Part shown: one piece after another, positions 8,447-17,068 of the stretch
How the letters are laid out: every line of letters starts with the position of its first letter
Position numbering within the stretch: the stretch's first letter is position 1
Translations under genes and position numbers: made by a program
Notes under the pieces: generated by a model
What the model was told of the DNA's origin: nothing
The model's input: only the letters and a program-made list of their open reading frames with translations
The model's database searches: none
NCBI RefSeq assembly: GCF_038007965.1
Contig: NZ_JBBOYD010000001.1
Coordinates: 1,342,501-1,406,500, forward strand
From: Niallia sp. FSL W8-0635
GTDB lineage: Bacteria > Bacillota > Bacilli > Bacillales > Cytobacillaceae
Direction: 5' to 3'
Length of the DNA stretch: 64,000 nt

Positions 8447-9307
8447 GTGGAAGTTGCTACGGTCATTCGTAAACCGATAAATAGAGCTTTAGGAAAAATA
8501 AATGGAATTAAACAATTGAAGGTTGGGTTAATTTTATTAGGCGTACTAATTTTGATTGCTGTCTTTGCACCTTTAATAGCGACGCATAATCCGTATGCCC
8601 TTGATAGTGAGATAATTTCACCTCCAAGTAAGGAAAATTATCTAGGAACGGATGGATTAGGACGGGATGTATTTAGCATGATTATATATGGTGCACGTAC
8701 CTCCATGCTAATTGGTGTAGTAGCGGCACTTATATCCGCAATAATTGGTGTAGTCCTTGGCGGTCTAGGTGGCTTCTATGGCGGAAAACTAGATCGTGTA
8801 CTTAATGAATTAAATAATGTATTTATGATGATGCCAACTTTTTTTCTAATCTTAATTATTGTTGCGCTGTTTGGAAGCAGTTTAGTAAATGTCATGCTTG
8901 TTATTGGATTAACTACTTGGGTTGGAAATGCCAGACTGATGAGGGCTCAAGCAATGTCATTAAGGGAGAGGACCTTTATAAAAAGTGCTTATGCAATTGG
9001 GGAAAAACGGTGGAAAATATTATGGAAGCATATCATACCAAATGGAATTTTCCCTATTATCGCTAATACGACGATGAATATTTCTGGGGCAATTCTTACT
9101 GAATCAAGTTTAAGCTTTCTTGGACTTGGAGATCCAAACGTGATTAGTTGGGGACAAATTATATTTAATGGAAAGTCAGATTTAACAACTGGTTGGTGGG
9201 TTTCTACATTCTCAGGTCTAATGGTTGTTATCACAGTGCTTGCATTTTATTTGGTTGGTGATGGACTTAATAGAGTGTTGAGTCCGAAATTAAATGATAC
9301 AAACTAG
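8447..9307 (+). CDS. Peptide ABC transporter permease, DppC/OppC family
   Basis: Second membrane subunit of the peptide importer. It shows the LIATHNPY and LGTDGLGRDVFS segments that follow the first membrane helix in DppC/OppC proteins, then about five more helices and the coupling loop AQAMSLRERTFIKSAYAIG. A GTG at 8438 touches the GAGGAG site and is unlikely to be used; the GTG at 8447 is 10 bases away and is preferred, giving 286 residues. It starts 15 bases after the first permease ends, so translation is probably coupled. Confidence 0.9.
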   Translation: MEVATVIRKPINRALGKINGIKQLKVGLILLGVLILIAVFAPLIATHNPYALDSEIISPPSKENYLGTDGLGRDVFSMIIYGARTSMLIGVVAALISAIIGVVLGGLGGFYGGKLDRVLNELNNVFMMMPTFFLILIIVALFGSSLVNVMLVIGLTTWVGNARLMRAQAMSLRERTFIKSAYAIGEKRWKILWKHIIPNGIFPIIANTTMNISGAILTESSLSFLGLGDPNVISWGQIIFNGKSDLTTGWWVSTFSGLMVVITVLAFYLVGDGLNRVLSPKLNDTN

Positions 9308-9322
9308 TAAGGAGGGGGAAGA

Positions 9323-10348
9323 ATGGGGGCATTAGAAGAACAAAAGGATTGGCTGAAAGAGTATGCAAAAGAAGAAGAAGTAGTATCAGTCAAAGATTTG
9401 ACTATCACCTATGAAACTAAGGGGAAGAAAGTGGAAGCAGTTAAAGGTGTTTCATTTCATATTAATGCACAAGATTCTCTCGGCATTGTTGGAGAATCAG
9501 GATCAGGAAAGTCCACATTGGCAATGGCTATTTTACAATTATTGCCGAAGAAAATCACCACTGTTACAGGGGAAGTACATTTTAATGGAAAGAACTTGTT
9601 AGCATTATCTGAAGATAAAATGCAGCCGATGCGGTGGAAGGATTTATCGGTCGTGTTTCAGAAATCAATGAACGCACTTAGCCCTGTTCATAAAATTGGG
9701 AATCAATTAGTTGACATTTACCGCATTCACCAACCAAAGGTGAAGAAAAAAGAAGCAAAAGAACGCATAATTACATTACTGGATAAAGTGAATCTCTCTC
9801 CTAAAGTTTTTAACTCCTATCCTCATGAACTATCTGGCGGTATGATGCAAAGAGTATCGATAGCATTAAGTTTGATGCATCAGCCAAAACTTCTTATTTT
9901 AGATGAAGCAACAACCGCGCTTGATCAAGTCACACAAAGACAAATATTAGAAGAAATTAAAAGTGTTGAAAAAGAAATGAATCTAACCCGATTGATGATT
10001 ACCCATGATATGTCAGTAGTTGCGACTTCATGTAATAAGGTTGCTGTGATGTATGCGGGTAGGATTGTAGAGTTTGGTCTGGTCTCCAATGTTCTTGCAA
10101 ACCCGCAGCATCCGTATACAAAAGGATTATTAAAATCAATTCCTTCTTTTAAAGGAGAAAAAGAAAATATAAGAGGAATTCCTGGATCGATACCTGATTT
10201 AAGTAAAGAGGTTTCTGGTTGTATTTTTAAAGATCGTTGTGAATTTGCCATGGATATCTGTGGACAGATAGTTCCAGGGGAGATTAATGTGGAGAGCGAT
10301 CATCGTGTCGCATGCCACCTTATAGGAGGTGCAGATTATGCAAGCTGA
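9323..10348 (+). CDS. Peptide ABC transporter ATP-binding protein, DppD/OppD family
   Basis: Cytoplasmic ATPase that powers peptide import. Walker A is GESGSGKST, the signature is LSGGMMQRV, and Walker B is LLILDEATTALD. After the nucleotide-binding domain comes the oligopeptide-type C-terminal extension with the cysteine-rich CIFKDRCEFAMDIC motif seen in OppD/DppD, where it can hold an iron-sulfur cluster. Strong GGAGGGGG site 6 bases before ATG. It overlaps the next ATPase gene by 11 bases. Confidence 0.93.
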   Translation: MGALEEQKDWLKEYAKEEEVVSVKDLTITYETKGKKVEAVKGVSFHINAQDSLGIVGESGSGKSTLAMAILQLLPKKITTVTGEVHFNGKNLLALSEDKMQPMRWKDLSVVFQKSMNALSPVHKIGNQLVDIYRIHQPKVKKKEAKERIITLLDKVNLSPKVFNSYPHELSGGMMQRVSIALSLMHQPKLLILDEATTALDQVTQRQILEEIKSVEKEMNLTRLMITHDMSVVATSCNKVAVMYAGRIVEFGLVSNVLANPQHPYTKGLLKSIPSFKGEKENIRGIPGSIPDLSKEVSGCIFKDRCEFAMDICGQIVPGEINVESDHRVACHLIGGADYAS

Positions 10349-11306
10349 AGTTGCGAAGGAGGTTCTTCGTGTTTCTGATGTTATCAAGCATTATAAAGAA
10401 CGAAAAGCATTTAAACATACGAAAATTAAATCAGTGGATGGTGTAAGCTTTACTTTAAATAAAGGGGAAATACTTGGGATAATCGGAGAAAGTGGATGCG
10501 GTAAATCTACTTTAGGAAAGGTACTTGTGAAATTGGAGGATGCAACATCGGGAGATATCCAAATTAATGGAACATCCGTTGAAGCACTATTTAAACAAAA
10601 TGAGCTTCAGTTTCGTCGTACGGTTCAAATGATTTTTCAAAATCCTTTTGATACCTTTGATCCCCGCTATTCAATAGCGAAAATTTTAACGAATGTTATG
10701 AAACTGCATAAGATTGGTGCAAATGAGGAAGAAAGAATGGAGATAAGCAAACAAAGGCTTGAAGAAGCTGGCTTAAAGCCGGCAGAAGACTTTTTGCATC
10801 GTTATCCCCATGAATTATCTGGTGGGCAATTGCAGCGTATCTCGATTCTTCGCTCGATGCTGTTGAATCCCTCCTTTATTGTTGCAGATGAGCCTGTATC
10901 AATGCTAGATGTATCGATTCGCGCTGATATTATCAATATGTTGAAAAAGATATGTGACAACCACCAAACAGCAATGGTTTTTATTAGCCATGATATCACT
11001 ACTACTCGTTATATTTCAGATCGAATTGCAGTCATGTACCTTGGGAGAATTGTGGAGACTGGAGCAACCGATGAAGTTCTTCATAATCCCAAGCATCCGT
11101 ATACACAGGCTTTGATTTCGAATTCAAGTTACATAGAGGAAGAAGAAGTCATCCAGTTAAACGGAGAACCACCAACTCCAAATCATAATCATTCAGGCTG
11201 TTATTTTTATCAAAGATGCTATAAACGAAAAAGTTCCTGTCAGAACGGTTATCCTGAAACGATTGATTTAGGTGACGGACATCTTGTTAGCTGTCCTCAT
11301 GGATAA
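10338..11306 (+). CDS. Peptide ABC transporter ATP-binding protein, DppF/OppF family
   Basis: Second ATPase of the importer, pairing with the upstream DppD-like subunit. Walker A is GESGCGKST, the signature LSGGQLQRI, Walker B FIVADEPVSMLD, and the C-terminus has the matching cysteine motif CYFYQRCYKRKSSC. A GTG at 10329 is in frame, but AGGAGGTG at 10324-10331 is placed for the ATG at 10338, which lies inside the end of the previous gene. About 200 bases of non-coding sequence separate it from the binding-protein gene. Confidence 0.92.
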   Translation: MQAEVAKEVLRVSDVIKHYKERKAFKHTKIKSVDGVSFTLNKGEILGIIGESGCGKSTLGKVLVKLEDATSGDIQINGTSVEALFKQNELQFRRTVQMIFQNPFDTFDPRYSIAKILTNVMKLHKIGANEEERMEISKQRLEEAGLKPAEDFLHRYPHELSGGQLQRISILRSMLLNPSFIVADEPVSMLDVSIRADIINMLKKICDNHQTAMVFISHDITTTRYISDRIAVMYLGRIVETGATDEVLHNPKHPYTQALISNSSYIEEEEVIQLNGEPPTPNHNHSGCYFYQRCYKRKSSCQNGYPETIDLGDGHLVSCPHG

Positions 11307-11504
11307 AAATAGAGAAAAAGTAGAAACACCCTGCATTAGAAACGCCAACTGAAAGTATCTCTATTTGCATAACCAGATATAGTAATACCGACATCAGGTA
11401 AAGAAATCAGCGGTAAATCTGTCTTCGATCCTGATGAAGTTTTTATAAAAGTGCTGTGCTAGTGAAGCTAGACATAGTAAAAAGAATGGGGAGTTGAGAA
11501 TAGG

Positions 11505-13094
11505 GTGAAAGCAAAGAAGCGAAATATCCTTAGTATTCTATTAGTCTTGCTTATTGTTATAACAGCAGGATGTAGTGGATCAAATGAAACGGGTGGGCAA
11601 GAAGGGAATGATGAATCCACAACAACAGGTGGAACCTTAATTGTGGGAGCTACTGGAGATCCACAAACATTTAATCCTGATGCAAGAGCAGATGATTATT
11701 ATTATGCGATGGCACAGAATATTTTTAGTCGACTAGTCAAAATTAATAATAATCAAGAAATTATTCCTGATCTTGCAAAAGAATGGGAGTTTAATGAGGA
11801 AGGAACAGAAATAACATTCCATTTACAGGAAAATGTGAAATGGCATGATGGCGAAGACTTTTCTTCAGCCGACGTCAAATTCACATTGGATTCGATAATG
11901 GAGAAGTCTGGATATGCGGTTGGAAATTTAAGCAGTATGGAAGAAGTAACGACGCCTGATGAAAATACAGTTGTCATTCATTTAAAGAAGCCAGATGCAA
12001 GCTTCTTAGGATATTTAGCATGGTATGCGACTTTTATTGTACCAGAACATATTTATAGTGGGGATAATTGGGATTCAGGACTGAATATAAATCCAGTTGG
12101 AACTGGACCATTTAAATTTGTAGAACATACACCAGGTGTGAGTGTAACACTGGAAAGATTTGATGATTATTTTGGTCAAGTCGCAAAAATGGATAAGGTA
12201 GTTTTCTCCATCATGTCTGATGTAGATACGATGATGCAGGCCTTTTATAACGGGGAACTAGATGTACTTGGAACATCTCCTCCTAGCTCTGAGATTCAAA
12301 ATGTTCTAAATGATGAAAACTATGTTGCCAATCCAGTAGTATGGCCGTCTCGTCAATATTTGGTCTTTAATATGGAAGAAAAGCCTCTTGATCAATTAGA
12401 AGTCCGTCAAGCAATTGCTTATGCCCTTGATAGTGATGATATTGTGAATAGAGCATTGCGTGGGGAAGGACAGGTAGCTACTAGCTTTGTTTCTCCAGTT
12501 TTTAAATGGGCAGTATCAGATGAATATACAGTTCCAGAGTATGACCCAGAAAAAGCAAAAGGTCTATTAGAAGAAGCTGGATTAAAGCCAGATGCAAATG
12601 GAAACTATTTATCCTTAACACTAGATGTATTTCAAGATCCTGGAACAGTTGATATGGCTACTGTAATTAAAGATCAACTTAGAAAAGTTGGGATAGAAAT
12701 CAAACTAAATGTTTCTGAATATCCAACTTGGCAAGAACAGGTTCATACGAATCGAAAGTATCAGCTAAGTATGATTGGTGGCTATCAAGGTCCAGATATT
12801 GGAGCGATTAGTGCGAGAATTTCCACAGAAGGATCAAATAACTTTAATGGATACAGTAATCCTGAATTGGATGAATTGCTTGAAAAAGGAGCAAGTCTTG
12901 TAACAGAAGAGGATCGGAAACCAATTTATAATGAAGTACAGCGTATTCTTTCTGAAGACTTACCGATTTATTTAATTTCCGAGTGGGTTGCAGTATCACC
13001 AGTCCATGTATCTGTAAAAGGAATGCCGAATACAGAAGAAGCGTTGCCGTATACCGGATTTAATGAGTATAACTATGTTTGGATAGATAAATAA
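11505..13094 (+). CDS. Peptide-binding lipoprotein of the ABC importer (SBP family 5)
   Basis: Extracytoplasmic receptor that delivers peptides or related ligands to the permease. A signal peptide ends in the lipobox ITAGC at about residue 23, followed by a Ser/Gly/Glu-rich linker and the SBP_bac_5 fold (LAKEWEFNEEGTEITFHL, WHDGEDFSSADVKFT, GTGPFKF). The GTG start at 11505 has GGGGAG 11 bases upstream. At 529 residues it is full length. The 200-base gap before it may hold extra promoter or processing signals that raise its expression over the permeases. The ligand is unknown. Confidence 0.92.
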   Translation: MKAKKRNILSILLVLLIVITAGCSGSNETGGQEGNDESTTTGGTLIVGATGDPQTFNPDARADDYYYAMAQNIFSRLVKINNNQEIIPDLAKEWEFNEEGTEITFHLQENVKWHDGEDFSSADVKFTLDSIMEKSGYAVGNLSSMEEVTTPDENTVVIHLKKPDASFLGYLAWYATFIVPEHIYSGDNWDSGLNINPVGTGPFKFVEHTPGVSVTLERFDDYFGQVAKMDKVVFSIMSDVDTMMQAFYNGELDVLGTSPPSSEIQNVLNDENYVANPVVWPSRQYLVFNMEEKPLDQLEVRQAIAYALDSDDIVNRALRGEGQVATSFVSPVFKWAVSDEYTVPEYDPEKAKGLLEEAGLKPDANGNYLSLTLDVFQDPGTVDMATVIKDQLRKVGIEIKLNVSEYPTWQEQVHTNRKYQLSMIGGYQGPDIGAISARISTEGSNNFNGYSNPELDELLEKGASLVTEEDRKPIYNEVQRILSEDLPIYLISEWVAVSPVHVSVKGMPNTEEALPYTGFNEYNYVWIDK

Positions 13095-13120
13095 ACCTGA
13101 GAAATAAAGGATAATGAGAA

Positions 13121-13172
13121 AATAAGGGCTGCCAGATCCTTTCGATATCAAGACAGCCCTTATTTATTTTTT
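13121..13172 (+). terminator. Terminator after the peptide-binding protein gene
   Basis: AATAAGGGCTG (13121-13131) pairs with CAGCCCTTATT (13154-13164), followed by T-rich sequence to 13172. The next gene begins 18 bases later, so partial read-through would co-express the hydrolase genes. Confidence 0.85.
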
Positions 13173-13189
13173 AAAAGGAGTGAGTAGTG

Positions 13190-14584
13190 ATGAATATTCA
13201 AAAAATAGTTGATAGTGTACCGGATTACCAAAGTTTTTTAACAGTAGATGAGTTGGACGAAAGCGCATTTAAATTAGCAGATGAATTTCCAGAGGAAGTG
13301 GAAATCTTTGTAGCAGGCTATTCAAGAAATAATCACCCGATTCAATGTTTAAAAATCGGAAATGGTTCTAGAAATGCTTTATGTTTCGCATTACCACATC
13401 CTAATGAACCAATAGGTGCAATGACAATGGAATATTTTTCTCGTGTATTAGCAGAAAATAAAGAGCTTCGCGAAGAGTTAGATTATACATGGTATATCAT
13501 TAAATGTATTGACCCTGACGGAACGCTCCTAAATGAAGCATGGTTTAAAGGACCTTTCAATATCTATCAATATACGAAAAATTTCTATAGACCAGTCGGC
13601 TACGAACAAGTGGAATGGACGTTTCCGATAGACTATAAGAATATGCATTTTAATGAACCGTTACCGGAAACAAAAGCGTTAATGGACATCATTGACCGAA
13701 TCTCACCGGATTTTATGTATTCCTTGCATAATGCTGGCTTTGGTGGAGCGTACTGGTATATTTCTCATGATATTCCCAAGCTTTATGATGGTTTGAGACA
13801 ATCAGCCATTAAGCAACAGGTATCCCTAAGCTTGGGAGAACCAGAAGCTCCTTTTATCAAAGAATTTTCTCCAGCAGTTTTTCAAACAATGGGGGCAGCC
13901 CAGCATTATGATTATTTAGAGAAGTTTACTGGAGAGCCACCGAGCTTTAACTCAGGTACTTCCAGTGCGGACTATGCATTAGCTAAAAATCCAGATTGTG
14001 TTACGTTGTTGACTGAGCTTCCTTATTTCTTTGATGCAAGAATTGAAGATATGACAGAAACAGAAGTAACTAGGAAGGAAGCAATCTATCAAAATATCGA
14101 AATAAATAAGGCTTATTATGGACTTATAAAGGAATTGATGGAAATGATTCCAAAAATTTCTGAAGACAATTCCTTTATTAAGCTAGTAAAGCAAATTGCA
14201 GATGGCTTGGAAGAAGGAACGAATGCAAAACAAAAATGGGCAGAAAGTGAGCCGGAGTTTGAGCAACCGGCAAAGGTTTCCCATCTATTTGATAATCTTC
14301 AAACTGCTAAATTTTATAATGGTTTATCATTAGGTTTAACGGTCAGAGCGATAGACTTTGAGATAAATAGACTGCTTGCTGCTGAAACCCAGGATGAAGG
14401 AGGATTAAAGCAATTAAAGGAGGCAAAAAAACGAGGGGAAGAAGAATTAAAGAAAGCCTGTGAACAGTTAGAGCAGGAACTAGATTATTCTGTTATTCCC
14501 ATCCAAAAGCTTGTACGTATTCAAGTGGAGAGTGGACTTCTTGTTTCTTCCTATATAACAAAACAGACCCTTCCTCAAGTGTAA
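13190..14584 (+). CDS. M14-family zinc carboxypeptidase-like protein
   Basis: Probable metallo-carboxypeptidase or amidase. It shows the zinc site HPNEP (H70, E73), a third histidine in SLHNAG (H180) and a Glu in TELPYF (E276) where the catalytic Glu of M14 enzymes sits. No signal peptide is visible, so it should act in the cytoplasm, on imported substrates. A GTG at 13187 precedes the ATG at 13190; AAAGGAG spacing favours the ATG. At 464 residues it is longer than a minimal M14 domain, with an extra helical C-terminal region from about residue 300. It follows the peptide transporter and precedes an amidohydrolase. Confidence 0.82.
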   Translation: MNIQKIVDSVPDYQSFLTVDELDESAFKLADEFPEEVEIFVAGYSRNNHPIQCLKIGNGSRNALCFALPHPNEPIGAMTMEYFSRVLAENKELREELDYTWYIIKCIDPDGTLLNEAWFKGPFNIYQYTKNFYRPVGYEQVEWTFPIDYKNMHFNEPLPETKALMDIIDRISPDFMYSLHNAGFGGAYWYISHDIPKLYDGLRQSAIKQQVSLSLGEPEAPFIKEFSPAVFQTMGAAQHYDYLEKFTGEPPSFNSGTSSADYALAKNPDCVTLLTELPYFFDARIEDMTETEVTRKEAIYQNIEINKAYYGLIKELMEMIPKISEDNSFIKLVKQIADGLEEGTNAKQKWAESEPEFEQPAKVSHLFDNLQTAKFYNGLSLGLTVRAIDFEINRLLAAETQDEGGLKQLKEAKKRGEEELKKACEQLEQELDYSVIPIQKLVRIQVESGLLVSSYITKQTLPQV

Positions 14585-14653
14585 CGAAGCGCAATAGGTT
14601 CTGTGAAACGGCAAAGGAATCAATAAAAACAGCGTAAAAGGTGGGCAAATGGG

Positions 14654-16273
14654 ATGAAAACTTTTTATAAAAATGGGGCTTTTTATACAGCGAATCCAGA
14701 TCAATATTTTGCGGAAGCAATGCTTGTGGAAGATGGGAAAATCAGCTGGATTGGAGACGAGGACGATGCAAGACAAGCGGAGTTTGATGTAATCATCGAT
14801 TTGCAAGGAAAAAGAGTTTTACCTGGAATTATTGATGCCCATATGCACCCATTATTATTGGCTGAAGTAGGTCAAAAAATTTATTGTGGAGTACCGCAAG
14901 TTCACTCTATTAAAGATATTCAACATGCTATCCAAATGGAGTTAAGTGCTAGGGCGAATGAAGGGGAAGAAAAGTGGGTTCTTGGCTGGGGATATGATGA
15001 GTCAAAGCTTGTCGAAGGGCGATCTCCATCTAAAGAGGATCTGGATGAAGTTACATCTAGTATTCCTATTGTATTGACAAGAGCTTGTGGACATATTGTG
15101 GTCGCAAATAGTGCAGCGTTAAAATTAGCGGATATTACATCAAGTACGAAAGCTCCATATGGCGGCGAAATTGAAGTAGATGAAACAGGAGAGTTGACAG
15201 GAGTTCTGAAAGAAAAGGCTAGGGAGCAAGTCTATCAAGCGATACCAGAGCAAACATTAGAGGAAAAAGGACAATTATTGGCCACGTTAAGTAAGAAATT
15301 ATTTTCCCAAGGTATTACAGCAATTACAGAGCTTATGGCTACCTTGCACCCCTATGATTTCTATGAAATTTATGAAAAGGCGTATGAGCAAGGCTACAAG
15401 CAGCATACGGTTATGTATTATCTATGGGATGATATCCAGCATAAACAAAACCTTTTAAAACGGAATCAAAGTGGCACTAATGAAGATTTGCAAATCGGAG
15501 GCATTAAACTTTTTGCGGATGGAAGCATATCTGGAAAAACGGCATGGTTTAGTGAAGGCTATGTAAATGATGCTGGAAATACTGGTATATCAGTCACTTC
15601 ACCAAAAGAATTGCTTGAGGCAGCTGCTGTTGCCAAAGAGCATCAATTGCAAGTTGTTGTCCATGGAATGGGAGATCAAGCTATTCGTCAGGTAGTGGAC
15701 ACATTTGCAGAAGTAGATGGATGGCTTTCCAATATTCCATCTGTACGAATTGAACATGCTGCATTAATTGATCAGGAAACATTGGTAAAAGGGATTAACG
15801 CAGGGATTGGTTTTGTGACCCAGCCAATCTTCTTGTTTGCAGAAATTGATAGCTACTTGAATAATCTAGGAGCTTCAAAAACAAATCAGACATATCGTAT
15901 TAAAACAATGCTTGATTCAGGGGCAAACATTTGCTTATCCTCTGATGCACCTGCCACATCGTGGGAAGATACGTCTAATCCTTTTATTGGGATAAAGTCA
16001 GCTGTTACAAGAACTGCTTATTCAGGTGAAATGTATAATCCATCGGAAGCCATTCCCGTCCAAAAAGCAATCGATTTATATACTCGCCATGCACAAGAAA
16101 TGACAGGAATTCCTCTTGTGGGCCAGCTGAAAACAGGATATTGGGCAGATTTCATTGTCCTTGAAGATGATATCCTTACAGCCAACTCTATGGATATCGA
16201 TAAAATTTCGGTATTGGCAACTTATTTCAAAGGTGATTGTGTATTTGAGATGGAAAAAAAGATTGAAGTATAA
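14654..16273 (+). CDS. Amidohydrolase family 3 protein (YtcJ-like)
   Basis: A metal-dependent hydrolase of the amidohydrolase superfamily acting on C-N bonds in the cytoplasm. Metal-binding landmarks are DAHMHP (H63, H65), GGIKLFADGS, VVHGMGDQA, RIEHAAL and LSSDAP near the C-terminal part, in the order expected for the YtcJ subgroup. The ATG at 14654 is preceded by AAGGTGGG. It lies 69 bases after the M14-like gene and 13 bases before the FMN-binding gene, so the three form an operon. The substrate is unknown; an N-acylated or cyclic amide derived from peptides is an inference from context. Confidence 0.85.
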   Translation: MKTFYKNGAFYTANPDQYFAEAMLVEDGKISWIGDEDDARQAEFDVIIDLQGKRVLPGIIDAHMHPLLLAEVGQKIYCGVPQVHSIKDIQHAIQMELSARANEGEEKWVLGWGYDESKLVEGRSPSKEDLDEVTSSIPIVLTRACGHIVVANSAALKLADITSSTKAPYGGEIEVDETGELTGVLKEKAREQVYQAIPEQTLEEKGQLLATLSKKLFSQGITAITELMATLHPYDFYEIYEKAYEQGYKQHTVMYYLWDDIQHKQNLLKRNQSGTNEDLQIGGIKLFADGSISGKTAWFSEGYVNDAGNTGISVTSPKELLEAAAVAKEHQLQVVVHGMGDQAIRQVVDTFAEVDGWLSNIPSVRIEHAALIDQETLVKGINAGIGFVTQPIFLFAEIDSYLNNLGASKTNQTYRIKTMLDSGANICLSSDAPATSWEDTSNPFIGIKSAVTRTAYSGEMYNPSEAIPVQKAIDLYTRHAQEMTGIPLVGQLKTGYWADFIVLEDDILTANSMDIDKISVLATYFKGDCVFEMEKKIEV

Positions 16274-16286
16274 GGAGTGATGGTTT

Positions 16287-16919
16287 TTGGATACGATTTT
16301 TAAAAATGTTGTTAAAACGTTAGAGGAACTTCGAGAAATTAGTGGGAAACCAGGGGCTGTAGTCAATAAGAAGGTTATCCACTCTATAGACCATCATTGT
16401 CGAGAGTTTATTAGCAAATCACCATTTTTAACTATAGGGACAACAAATGGAGAGGGATCCACAGATGTTTCTCCTCGAGGTGATACACCTGGATTTGTCC
16501 ATATAATCGATGAAAAACGTCTAATTATACCAGAAAGACCTGGTAATCGGCGGTTAGATTCGATAATCAATATATTAGCACATCCATATGTTGGTGTTTT
16601 GTTTTTCATCCCAGGGCTCGGAGAAACACTTAGAGTGAATGGAAAGGCTTGTGTCATAAAGGATGAGGAATTATTAGAACCGATGACAGTACAAGGGAAA
16701 AGACCAGTGCTTGGAATAGGTATTGAGGTGGAGGAGTGTTTCATTCATTGTGCAAAGGCATTTATTCGCTCAGGATTATGGCAACCTGATTCCTGGATGG
16801 AAAAAGAGAATCTACCACTGCCAGCAAAGATTTTGAAAGATCATATTCAAATGCCGGAAATTCAGACAAAGGATATAGAAGATGATTTAGAGGCTAGTTA
16901 TAAACATACCTTATACTAA
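16287..16919 (+). CDS. PPOX-class FMN-binding flavoprotein (MSMEG_1061-like)
   Basis: Small flavoprotein of the pyridoxamine-phosphate-oxidase fold. Landmarks are SPFLTIGTTNGEGSTDVSPR, the RPGNRR segment and GLGETLRVNGKA, which match the FMN-dependent PPOX subfamily typified by MSMEG_1061; these proteins often bind FMN or F420 and their reactions are mostly undefined. The start is a TTG at 16287, 9 bases after AAGGAG; the ATG at 16280 is out of frame and opens only a 7-codon reading frame. It is last in the hydrolase operon and followed by a hairpin. Confidence 0.82.
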   Translation: MDTIFKNVVKTLEELREISGKPGAVVNKKVIHSIDHHCREFISKSPFLTIGTTNGEGSTDVSPRGDTPGFVHIIDEKRLIIPERPGNRRLDSIINILAHPYVGVLFFIPGLGETLRVNGKACVIKDEELLEPMTVQGKRPVLGIGIEVEECFIHCAKAFIRSGLWQPDSWMEKENLPLPAKILKDHIQMPEIQTKDIEDDLEASYKHTLY

Positions 16920-16991
16920 GCCGAAAGAACTCTAACTTTTCTTCTAATGGACTAAGGGTGAAATGATTTTGTGTTGTTAGTAGTAATGACA

Positions 16992-17027
16992 TTAAAAGTA
17001 GAGAGTGGTACTCACTTTCTACTTTTA
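16992..17027. terminator. Bidirectional terminator
   Basis: TTAAAAGTAGAGAGTG pairs with CACTTTCTACTTTTAA around a short loop, with A-rich and T-rich flanks on both sides. It sits between convergent genes (the flavoprotein and the LysM protein). Confidence 0.8.
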
Positions 17028-17068
17028 ATATCAATAGAAGGGCTCGATAGACATAGTTCTATGTTTGT

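Noticed and set aside
11307..11504. Riboswitch ahead of the peptide-binding lipoprotein
   Set aside because: Only a 7-bp CATCAGG/CCTGATG pairing was seen, and no known riboswitch core.
14480..14806. Minus-strand frame between the M14-like and amidohydrolase genes
   Set aside because: It lies opposite two well-supported genes with normal codon use and has no ribosome site.
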